From NCBI GenBank assembly GCA_964343305.1, contig CAYFJO010000152.1, positions 1-23,085 of the forward strand: a stretch of 23,085 nucleotides of DNA. The letters run 5' to 3'. The notes under the pieces are model-generated. The model was not told the DNA's origin and did not search any database. It saw nothing but the letters and a program-made list of their open reading frames with translations. The position numbers were made by a program, and so were the translations under genes. Of the stretch, positions 13,946-21,898 are shown one piece after another; the first letter of the stretch is position 1; each line of letters starts with the position of its first letter. The stretch comes from CAYFJO01 sp964343305 (lineage in GTDB: Bacteria; Planctomycetota; Planctomycetia; Pirellulales; Pirellulaceae).

Positions 13946-16900
13946 ATGCCACGGATCCTTCTCTATTGCAGTCTTACGTTGGCTCTCGTCGTGAGTGCAA
14001 GAGCCGGGGAAGTTGGGGAGATGCCCCTGCGGGGGTCGTTGATCGACAAACCTCACTTCAATACCGCTCTCGAGCGGCAGGTACATCGCTTTCAAGGCGA
14101 GCACGTCAACAAGTACCGTCTCTACGATTTTTACTCGCGCCAAGCCGAGTATCACGTCAGTGCCGGTAATCCGCCGGACCGGCTGCTTCCGTACCCGGGC
14201 CTTGAAGGGGGGCGCCGCGGCCACTGGGGCTACACCAACGAAAGATATTCAACCGCGTTTGAACGGGAAGCCTATCCCGCATTTGAAGTGATTACCGGCA
14301 GGGGGAATCACGGGATGCAGTACGTTAAAAGCGGCAGTAGCAAACATCCAGCCATTATTACGTTTGATTTCAAACTGAATGGTCTCCTTACGGTCATGAC
14401 TGATGCGAAGCTCAGCGCGCCTCCCAGCCGTTTTGGGGCAAAGATTGATCGCTACGGATTCAAACTCAGTCAAGAGGGAACACCCTGGCTTCGCGGCCCC
14501 GGGAAAGAGTGGGCCATCACATCAGCCCCTCCACTCAGATACGAGGGATACTACGTCAACGGCAACAACGTTGTTTACCGCAGGGGCAACGATGCTCTGC
14601 AACTTCTTGACCTATCCCAGGTTCACGTAAGCGGAAGTCATGCCGTTCTCGAACGCACGATCGAATTCCTTAACCCATGCCAGACGGCTACTTTTCAGCT
14701 CCCCTTGCCCGCAAAAGCGTTCAAGACGATCAGCGAGACCAAGCGCATTGGTAAGAACACCATAGCGATCCGATCGGGGAATAGCTATCTCGTTCATCAG
14801 TTCCACGGCACGCTGAACGCCGAATTCAAATTCAGCCCAAAAACACCTGCCGCGTCGCTGACCCTGACGGGGATACAGGAAAACAGTCGTGTAGGCATTC
14901 GTACCTGTATCGTTTCGTCTCTTGGTCAACTCGACTTTCTTGACACATTGCCGCCGTCACCGAAACCGTCCACGTTGATTTCCGGCGGCAAAAGCCGTTT
15001 CCCCGAACGCCTGATTACTCAAGGCAAGTTGAATGCTGATCCGTCCGCCAGCGGCAGCGCATACGAAATTGATGACGTGGGAGTCCCCTTCGACAATCCC
15101 TATCACATCCCCATGACCTTGAGCGGCATCGACTTTGACTCAAAAGGCAATGCCTACGTCAGCACGGTGGTTGGAGACGTCTGGTACGTCACCGGACTCG
15201 ATAGAGATCTCCAAAGGGTCGCGTGGAAACGATACGCGACGGGTCTGAGCCAGGCGCTCGGTCTGTGCGTGGTAGACGACGTTCCCTACGTTTCCTGTAA
15301 AGATCAGATCGCCAAACTGCACGACCTCAATGGCGACCACGAGGCGGATTATTACGAGCGTTTTAATCGAGTCAACCTCACCTCCGACAATCAGCGCATG
15401 GGACTGCAACGCGATGCACAGGGGAATCTCTACTACAGCGCGCTGTCAGGCATCTACAAAATGTCGGCAGATGGCCGCAAGCACCAGAGAATCGGAGTAG
15501 GCTCAAGAAATCCCATGGGGCTGGGGGTCTATGAAGACGGTCTTGCCATGTCGGATTCTTCCGAAGGAGGTAAGAATGGAACCTGTTCAATCCATGAATC
15601 CAATCATCCCGACAATGTTCACAGCGCCGCCGATTACAAACGGATACTCTATGTTCCCAGAGGCATCGACAACTCACCCGGCGGGCGTCGGCGCCTCAAT
15701 GATCCGCGCTTTGGCCCCCTCGGCAACAGTTTCATGGGCGTGAGCTTTGGTCGCGGCACCTCCTACATACTGTTGCGCGACGCCAATGAAGGCCATCCAC
15801 AAGCGGCACTGATGCCTCTTCCCGGTGAATTCGCCAGCGGCACCTGCCGACTGATGACCAACCCTGTTGACGGCCAACTTTATACCGTCGGACTTGACGG
15901 ATGGGGTGACTATGCCGTCCGAGAGGGCTGCTTCCACCGCCTGCGCTACACCGGAGAAAAATGCCTGGTTCCGACTGGCTGGCAAGCTCACAAAAACGGA
16001 ATGCTCATTCGATTCAACACGAAACTCGACCCCTCGCACCTCGACGCTTCGCAGTTTTTTGTTCAACAGTGGAACTACATCAACTCAAGGTCATATGGAT
16101 CACCGGAATACTCCGTCATATCACCAGAGGAACTCGGGCATGACTACCTCCCGGTTGACGCCGTGAGGGTCCTCGACGACCAGCGCTCCCTCTTCATTGC
16201 GATTCCCTCCCTTCTTCCCGCCATGAGCACGCACGTTTACACGCGGTTGAAAGCCCAGGACGGCAGTGCGCTGAAACTCAACCTGTTCGCCACCATCAAC
16301 AGGCTGCGGCCTGATCATGGCGCCTTCGAGCCGGCACGGGATAAAGTCATGACGTTGACGGTCCCGACAAGAAAGATAAACGGTGATACCTATCAGGTCC
16401 TGGTTGAGCATTTCGACAAAGTTGCCGGTCGTGCCAGTTTCAAAAGGCCCGTAGTTGAAGCAGTCTCCTATGATCCCGGCGATCTCAACTACGCCTGGAT
16501 CGACAAGAATATTGTTCAGAAGCAGTGCATCCTCTGCCACTGGAAAGGCAAGCAGCACGACCTTTCCACGTACGAAGAGCTTATTGCCAAGTTGAATCTT
16601 GGGACACCGAAAAAGAGTCATCTCCACGGGATGATCTCGACTCAAAGCATGCCACCTTATCCACTCCCCACCGTACACCCGAAAATGCAGGTGGCACTGC
16701 TCGAATGGATCAAGGCCGGGGCACCGAAGGGCGATTCACTTTTGAAGGACAAAAGCGGCGAAGCCGGGACTCTGAAAGTGCGCGGCGAAGCGACGGAAGG
16801 CCGCCTTGCGTCTGCCGAGCCAATGCCGGTCACGCAGGTCTGGATGTGCGGGCAATTTGCCGACCCGGAAGCCTCGGGCCGCGACCAGCATGATCTTGAT

Positions 16901-17824
16901 CGTAAACACCCGCCTGAGACAGGAGCGGTGGATGTCACAGCTTCGTACGGCGATGGTCCAGACCAGATTCGCTGGAAAAAACTCTCGTCGCAGAACGGAG
17001 ATTACTCGTCACACGTTCAGTCGACCGGCTCGCCGCAGTCTGTCTACGCTCTGTTCTACATCGACAGCCCTGCCAATCAGCAATTCCGGCTTGAGTTGGC
17101 CACCGACGGCGCTGCGAAAGTCTGGCGAAACGGCAAGCCGGTGTGGCATCGGGCGCGGCGGGGTAAGGACAAGTCGACCGCAGGCAAGGTCTCGCTGGAC
17201 CTAGTGTCCGGTACGAACCAGATTCTGGTTCGTTGCCAGCCCGGCGAGCAGCACATGCTCGCACTTCATGTTCGCGCGCTGGATCGCATCGCCATGTCGA
17301 TCCCCGAGCCGGAAAACGCTTCGCTTGCCGAACGCCTGAAAACGGCAGCGCAGGGACAATCCCCTGTGAATCGTGACGACTTCCTGAACGTTGATTGGAA
17401 CAAGGTAGCCACCGAAGGAAACATCGACAATGGCCGCATACTGTTTGTCTCCACCGGCTGTGTAAAGTGTCACGCCGTACCAGGAAGCGTCGGCGTTACC
17501 GGCGGCCCCAGCCTGATGGACGTCGGCCGCCGTTTCACGCTCGATTACCTGGTGGAATCAGTGCTCTTGCCCAGCCAGAAGGTATCGACGTTCTTCCGCA
17601 GCAGCACGATTGTCACCGTGGACGGCAAAGTGGTCACCGGGTTGATTACCGCTGAAACCGACACTGAAGTCGTATTGGTGTTACCGGACGCAACGCGATT
17701 GCCCTTCGCAAAGGACGACATCGAGGAGAGAGTTCCATCATCGGTCTCCGCCATGCCGCAAGGTTTAGTCAAGTCGCCAGACGAATTGAAGGATATCCTG
17801 AGTTTCCTGCTCAGTATCCAATGA
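13946..17824 (+). CDS. Very large exported cytochrome c with Pirellula-type C-terminal heme domain
   Basis: 1292 residues. I chose the ATG at 13946, preceded by AGGGAA, because it begins a signal peptide (MPRILLYCSLTLALVVSARA); the longer open frame upstream overlaps the previous gene. Residues about 25-330 match the N-terminal domain of PVC cytochromes (RGHWGYTNERYSTAFER, YGFKLSQEGTPWLRGPGKEW), possibly DUF6797. About 390-650 is propeller-like (SGIDFDSKGNAYVSTVVGDV). The first heme site is CILCH at 861-865. A PA14-like beta segment lies at about 985-1110 (VYALFYIDSPANQQFRLEL). The end is the planctomycete heme-binding domain: GRILFVSTGCVKCH (site 1172-1176), GPSLMDVGRRF, SVLLPSQKV, SFLLSIQ. 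It probably carries electrons from an exported dehydrogenase reaction; the substrate is unknown. Confidence 0.85.
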   Translation: MPRILLYCSLTLALVVSARAGEVGEMPLRGSLIDKPHFNTALERQVHRFQGEHVNKYRLYDFYSRQAEYHVSAGNPPDRLLPYPGLEGGRRGHWGYTNERYSTAFEREAYPAFEVITGRGNHGMQYVKSGSSKHPAIITFDFKLNGLLTVMTDAKLSAPPSRFGAKIDRYGFKLSQEGTPWLRGPGKEWAITSAPPLRYEGYYVNGNNVVYRRGNDALQLLDLSQVHVSGSHAVLERTIEFLNPCQTATFQLPLPAKAFKTISETKRIGKNTIAIRSGNSYLVHQFHGTLNAEFKFSPKTPAASLTLTGIQENSRVGIRTCIVSSLGQLDFLDTLPPSPKPSTLISGGKSRFPERLITQGKLNADPSASGSAYEIDDVGVPFDNPYHIPMTLSGIDFDSKGNAYVSTVVGDVWYVTGLDRDLQRVAWKRYATGLSQALGLCVVDDVPYVSCKDQIAKLHDLNGDHEADYYERFNRVNLTSDNQRMGLQRDAQGNLYYSALSGIYKMSADGRKHQRIGVGSRNPMGLGVYEDGLAMSDSSEGGKNGTCSIHESNHPDNVHSAADYKRILYVPRGIDNSPGGRRRLNDPRFGPLGNSFMGVSFGRGTSYILLRDANEGHPQAALMPLPGEFASGTCRLMTNPVDGQLYTVGLDGWGDYAVREGCFHRLRYTGEKCLVPTGWQAHKNGMLIRFNTKLDPSHLDASQFFVQQWNYINSRSYGSPEYSVISPEELGHDYLPVDAVRVLDDQRSLFIAIPSLLPAMSTHVYTRLKAQDGSALKLNLFATINRLRPDHGAFEPARDKVMTLTVPTRKINGDTYQVLVEHFDKVAGRASFKRPVVEAVSYDPGDLNYAWIDKNIVQKQCILCHWKGKQHDLSTYEELIAKLNLGTPKKSHLHGMISTQSMPPYPLPTVHPKMQVALLEWIKAGAPKGDSLLKDKSGEAGTLKVRGEATEGRLASAEPMPVTQVWMCGQFADPEASGRDQHDLDRKHPPETGAVDVTASYGDGPDQIRWKKLSSQNGDYSSHVQSTGSPQSVYALFYIDSPANQQFRLELATDGAAKVWRNGKPVWHRARRGKDKSTAGKVSLDLVSGTNQILVRCQPGEQHMLALHVRALDRIAMSIPEPENASLAERLKTAAQGQSPVNRDDFLNVDWNKVATEGNIDNGRILFVSTGCVKCHAVPGSVGVTGGPSLMDVGRRFTLDYLVESVLLPSQKVSTFFRSSTIVTVDGKVVTGLITAETDTEVVLVLPDATRLPFAKDDIEERVPSSVSAMPQGLVKSPDELKDILSFLLSIQ

Positions 17825-17842
17825 CAACTCCATGAAGAAACA

Positions 17843-18073
17843 GTGAATATGATGAATACCGCCAGAGCCCTAACAGCCCTAACCGCGACATCAAAATCTC
17901 TTGGCGGCTTTGAGCAGGAACAACGAGCGCCTAAGTCCACCGTGAAGAAACCGGCAGTGGGACGTGCGAGGAGAACCTCGACAAGCGCGAATTCTTCGAC
18001 GACCTCCCAGCTTGCGGAGTTGAAGCTGGCCATGAAGTCTGGCGAAGAGGCCAAAGCCAGCTGCCACTCTTGA
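17843..18073 (+). CDS. Small hypothetical ORF, weak support
   Basis: A GTG-started frame (ATG also at 17849 and 17852) encodes up to 76 residues rich in Ala, Ser, Thr and Lys, with a Lys/Arg-rich middle (APKSTVKKPAVGRARRTSTS) and a possible short helix (LAELKLAMKSGEEAKAS). It starts 19 bases after the cytochrome stop. No domain, signal peptide or strong ribosome site is visible. It may be a real small basic protein or a chance frame. Beyond it, 18074-18262 shows nothing. Confidence 0.25.
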   Translation: MNMMNTARALTALTATSKSLGGFEQEQRAPKSTVKKPAVGRARRTSTSANSSTTSQLAELKLAMKSGEEAKASCHS

Positions 18074-18262
18074 TTCGCCAGTGAGCAGAACAAGCCCGGC
18101 CGAACCAGACAGTGTCTGGAAAGTTCTTGCGGCAGAACCGTTTGCTATCGCTGAAATAAAACGCATTCTTCGTAGCACAACGATGCTAGAATTTCCCTTG
18201 AGATCCTCCAGGTGAGGGTCCCGGCGCCGACGGGTTGGCGAGCATAATCGCACCGGCCCTGC

Positions 18263-18268
18263 TATAAT
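18263..18268 (+). promoter_or_regulatory. Possible -10 element (TATAAT)
   Basis: A perfect TATAAT occurs 37 bases before the ATG at 18305, with a second AT-rich box TATACT at 18274. The best -35-like sequence, TTGGCG at 18235-18240, is 22 bases away, longer than normal, so this is only a candidate. It would drive the sigma remnant and the gene that follows. Confidence 0.2.
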
Positions 18269-18304
18269 CTTGTTATACTCGATCCACATTGTCTTGGTTT
18301 TTCC

Positions 18305-18535
18305 ATGACCGATGTCACCCGGTTTTTATCTCAGATCGGAGAAGGCGGCGAAAAGGCCGCCCAGCAGCTCTTGCCACTGGTCTACGACGAACAGCGTAAG
18401 CTGGCGGCTGGCCCAAGCTGGTCCCGGGGCACCGCCCCTGCTGATAGCGACAGAGGTTGGCTCGACCAGATCGCCGGCAACGGGAAAGAGAGCAGCAATT
18501 GCGGTGACGGAGACCACCGCGATTGCGGCGTTTAA
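18305..18535 (+). pseudogene. N-terminal remnant of an ECF sigma factor
   Basis: The first 35 residues, MTDVTRFLSQIGEGGEKAAQ followed by QLLPLVYDEQRKLAAG, match the opening of a planctomycete/acidobacterial ECF sigma group (usual form MTDVTRxLxxxxxGDxxAAxxLLPLVYDELRxLAA). After that, the frame continues as Ser/Gly/Asp-rich sequence without region 2 or 4 and stops at 18533-18535, 22 bases before the ATG of the next gene. The break is near 18409. It could act as a short leader peptide upstream of the next gene, or be plain debris. It is not the same subgroup as the sigma pseudogene at 2437-3116. Confidence 0.7.
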
Positions 18536-18557
18536 GCGGAAGGAGATCCCACCGACC

Positions 18558-21500
18558 ATGAAAACGCTTCCACTTACATTCACACCATTAGTGCTGCTGT
18601 CGTTCGCCATGCTCTGCTCGCCGGCAAGCGCCGCAGAGCCGCCGAAGGTCTTGTACCTGGGACGAGAACTGCGGAGGCCCAAAAAGCCGAAGAAGGCGCC
18701 GGTGTACGTCAAGAAAGACACCTGGCACGAGAGCATGCGCGCGTCGCTGCAGGCTACGTTCGGATCGACGGTCGAAAGAGACCGCGCCACCGGGCCCAGC
18801 GGGTTCCGTCCGGCGATCGTCAGGCTCACTGCCGATGCGCAACCGCTGCGGCTGGAGTTTCGCGTCGACGGGCTGCAGCGACTGTACTTCGCCACGCTCG
18901 GACGCCAGCGGGAAAACGGATCGACGCACTTCCTCAGCCCGCGGCTGTTCGACAAACAGGGCAATTCTATCGAATTGAAACTCGACGGCACAATGATCGA
19001 GGGAAAGATCGACCCCCGCGCGTGTAGGGCGACGGAGTTGAAGATCGACGGCACGGCGCATCGCGGTTTCGCGCTCTCGCCGGGCGAAGTTGGTTTCAAA
19101 CTCGATGGCAAGTACGAGCGTTTGGAAGTGCTCGTCTACTACAAGCGAGAGAGAGGGCTGCCGCCGCACGCGGCTGTCAACTGCCGGCCGATTGTTGCCC
19201 GCGCGTCGGAGTGCCGGCAGGTCCGGGAAGCGCTGTGGGACCTGGTGGCCCGGGACTTCCGCGATCGGCAATCGCAGATCGAAATGGAGGCGGAGCGACG
19301 TGACGGGATTTGGAGTGAGTATGCGCCGACATACAACGGCGCCTCAAATGCGTACTATCTCGCGCGTGCCCAACAGCGACTGGAGTTGGCCCGTAAGACG
19401 CTCGACTTCGTGCAGCGGACGGCGCCTCGGCCAAAAATGGCCACTGAGCTACAGACGCTCGCGCAACGTATCGGCCGGGAGGCCAAGGATCGAGCTTCCT
19501 CGGCTGGAAGAGAACTTCTTGCCGAGGCGGTCGAGCTCAGGCGCCGGATCATCTTCTCGCACCCTGCGCTGGATTTCGACCGGCTGCTGCTGACTAAGCG
19601 GCCTCCGCCGGGCCTTAGCGCCCCGGGCGATAATTACTACGGAATCCACAACGGCACGGGGCCGGGGTTGGTCATTCTCGACCAGTGGAAAACCGACCGG
19701 CTGAGAGAGACGGCGTTGTTAAAAGGCAAACTGCCGCCGGGCTGCGCAATGCATCCGGACTTGTCGTTTGACGGCAAGCGGGCGGTGTTTGCCTACGCCG
19801 ATCACACGCCGTCCCGCGAACGATGGCAGTTTTTCCTTTACGAGATCCGCGTCGACGGCACGGGCCTGCGGCAGATCACCGGCAGAGACGACGACCCGTT
19901 GACCGGGGCCGGCGGCCGGATGACCGTGCTCTGCGAGGACTACGATCCTTGCTACTTGCCCGACGGCGGGTTCGCCTTCATCTCCACGCGCAACCAGGGG
20001 GGCGTGCGATGCCACAACGGCGGGCGCTATTGTCCCACGTATCTCCTCTATCGTTGCGACGCCGACGGGTCGAACGTCCGCCAGCTCTCTTTCGGCGAAG
20101 CCAACGAATGGGACCCGACGGTGATGCCCGACGGCCGGATCCTCTGGACCCGCTGGGACTACATCAACCGGCCGGTGATCCCGACGCTCGGTCTGTGGAC
20201 CATCCAGCCCAACGGCACGGCCGCCGGCCACTATTTCGGCAACTACACGCCGAACCCCTGCAGGATCTGCCAGTCGAGGCCCATTCCCGGCTCGCACAAG
20301 GTCCTTGCCACAACGGCCGGGCACCACACGATGCATGCCGGGTCCTTGATTTTGATCGATCGCAAGATCGCCGAGGACGGGTTGGAAGCCATCACGCGAG
20401 TGACACCGGAGGCGACCTTCCCGGAATCGGAGGCCCATTCGTCGGTCAGTTTCGGCAGCCCGTATCCACTCAGCGAAGACCTGTTCCTGGCCGCGTACTG
20501 CCCCGATCCGTACCCTGGATCCATGTCACACGATCCGCGGCACAACGGTTACGGGATCTACCTGGTCGACACGCTGGGCGGGCGGGAGTTGATCTATCGC
20601 GATCCCGAGATCTCCTGCTTCGCTCCCATGCCCGTTCGGCCGCGGCCGATGCCGCCGGTCCCCTCGTCGCCGTCTTTGCCGGTGCCCGGCGAAGCAACGC
20701 AAGCCAAGGGTGTCTTCTATCTTCAGGACGTCCATCAAAGCAGTCGGGACATTCCCCGCGGCACGATCCGGCGGCTCCGCGTCAACGAACTGATTCCCCA
20801 ACCCAGCCAGCGCGTTCCGTATTCCAGCCGCGTAAGGTTCGAGGTACTCAAGCGAATTCTCGGCACGGTGCCTGTCGATGAAAGCGGCTCGGTGGCGTTT
20901 GAGGCCCCAGCCGGCGTGCCGCTGCAATTCCAGGCATTGGATGAAAACGGCATGGCGGTGATGACCATGCGGACGTTTACTCACTTGCAGCCGGGCGAGC
21001 ATGCGAGCTGTGTCGGTTGCCACGAGTCCCGCAAGTCCAGCCCCGCGATTCGCCGGTCGCCGGCCACCGGGCAGGTTTTGAAGTTGGAGCCGCCGGCCGG
21101 CCCGCAATATCAAGGGGGCCTCAGCTTTGCCAAGACCGTGCAGCCGGTGCTCGACCGTTACTGCATTGGCTGCCACGGTTTGAAAGAAACCGCTGGCGAG
21201 ATCGATCTGCTCGGCACGATCGACGCCACCGAGCAGAACGTCGCCAAGACCTTCCAGCAACTACTTCCCAGCGCCGCCTACGCATCGTTGACGCGGGACG
21301 GTCGCTTGGTAAAGATCGCCCAATACGGCCGCGAAACCTGGTACAGCCAGCCGAAGGACTATTTCGCCCACGGCGGCACGCTGGCCGAGTTGCTGCTCAA
21401 GGGCCACGAGGGCGTCGATCTCGACCCCGAGAGCCGCCGGCGGATCATCGACTGGCTCGATCTGAACGCCCCATTCTACGGTACGTACTCCTGGAACAAG

Positions 21501-21875
21501 GACGAGTGGCGGCGGCCGAACCCGGAAGGCGAGAAAGTGCTGCGCGCGCACATTCGCCAGCGGTTCGGCAACGAGTTGGCCGGTCAACCGTTCGCGGCAC
21601 TGGTCAACGTGGCGTTGCCGGGCGAGAGCCGCATCCTGAAAGCGCCGCTGGCGCTTGAGGCTGGCGGCTGGGGGCAGATCGAGCACGGCGGCTGGGAGAG
21701 CAGCGACGAGCCGGACCACCGCAAGATGCGCCGGCTCCTGCACGCGGCCATCCAACCGTTACCCTATCACGACATTGCCGGCACCTGTGGACGCGACGAA
21801 GACTGTAGGTGTCTAAGCTGCTGGGTCCGCAAGGTAAAGGAAGCTCGACAGAGGCGAATCGCCATCACGCCGTAG
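18558..21875 (+). CDS. Second exported HzsA-like protein with two CXXCH heme sites and a different N-terminal module
   Basis: 1105 residues. Start ATG at 18558, with GGAG about 12 bases upstream, gives a Sec signal (MKTLPLTFTPLVLLSFAMLC then SPASAAEP). Residues about 30-215 are a beta-rich module (LRLEFRVDGLQRLYFATLGR, ELKIDGTAHRGFALSP) that resembles NPCBM-type binding domains rather than the discoidin domain of the paralogue at 10632. A helical region follows. From HPALDFDRLL (about 334) it aligns along its whole length with the paralogue: LHPDLSFDG-type blades, YDPCYLPDGGFAFISTRNQ, MPDGRILWTRWDYINRP, CVGCH at 818-822, CIGCH at 869-873, and the tail TCGRDEDCRCLSCW. Heme spacing is 51-52 residues in both. 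The position four after the first heme His is Lys, so anammox-type chemistry is not expected. Confidence 0.85.
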   Translation: MKTLPLTFTPLVLLSFAMLCSPASAAEPPKVLYLGRELRRPKKPKKAPVYVKKDTWHESMRASLQATFGSTVERDRATGPSGFRPAIVRLTADAQPLRLEFRVDGLQRLYFATLGRQRENGSTHFLSPRLFDKQGNSIELKLDGTMIEGKIDPRACRATELKIDGTAHRGFALSPGEVGFKLDGKYERLEVLVYYKRERGLPPHAAVNCRPIVARASECRQVREALWDLVARDFRDRQSQIEMEAERRDGIWSEYAPTYNGASNAYYLARAQQRLELARKTLDFVQRTAPRPKMATELQTLAQRIGREAKDRASSAGRELLAEAVELRRRIIFSHPALDFDRLLLTKRPPPGLSAPGDNYYGIHNGTGPGLVILDQWKTDRLRETALLKGKLPPGCAMHPDLSFDGKRAVFAYADHTPSRERWQFFLYEIRVDGTGLRQITGRDDDPLTGAGGRMTVLCEDYDPCYLPDGGFAFISTRNQGGVRCHNGGRYCPTYLLYRCDADGSNVRQLSFGEANEWDPTVMPDGRILWTRWDYINRPVIPTLGLWTIQPNGTAAGHYFGNYTPNPCRICQSRPIPGSHKVLATTAGHHTMHAGSLILIDRKIAEDGLEAITRVTPEATFPESEAHSSVSFGSPYPLSEDLFLAAYCPDPYPGSMSHDPRHNGYGIYLVDTLGGRELIYRDPEISCFAPMPVRPRPMPPVPSSPSLPVPGEATQAKGVFYLQDVHQSSRDIPRGTIRRLRVNELIPQPSQRVPYSSRVRFEVLKRILGTVPVDESGSVAFEAPAGVPLQFQALDENGMAVMTMRTFTHLQPGEHASCVGCHESRKSSPAIRRSPATGQVLKLEPPAGPQYQGGLSFAKTVQPVLDRYCIGCHGLKETAGEIDLLGTIDATEQNVAKTFQQLLPSAAYASLTRDGRLVKIAQYGRETWYSQPKDYFAHGGTLAELLLKGHEGVDLDPESRRRIIDWLDLNAPFYGTYSWNKDEWRRPNPEGEKVLRAHIRQRFGNELAGQPFAALVNVALPGESRILKAPLALEAGGWGQIEHGGWESSDEPDHRKMRRLLHAAIQPLPYHDIAGTCGRDEDCRCLSCWVRKVKEARQRRIAITP

Positions 21876-21898
21876 ACCTCGTTGGGAGGAACCAGGAA

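Noticed and set aside
19823..20881. Plus-strand 352-codon frame within the second HzsA-like gene
   Set aside because: Arg/Pro-rich composition typical of a shifted frame; the real gene is continuous in another frame with conserved motifs.
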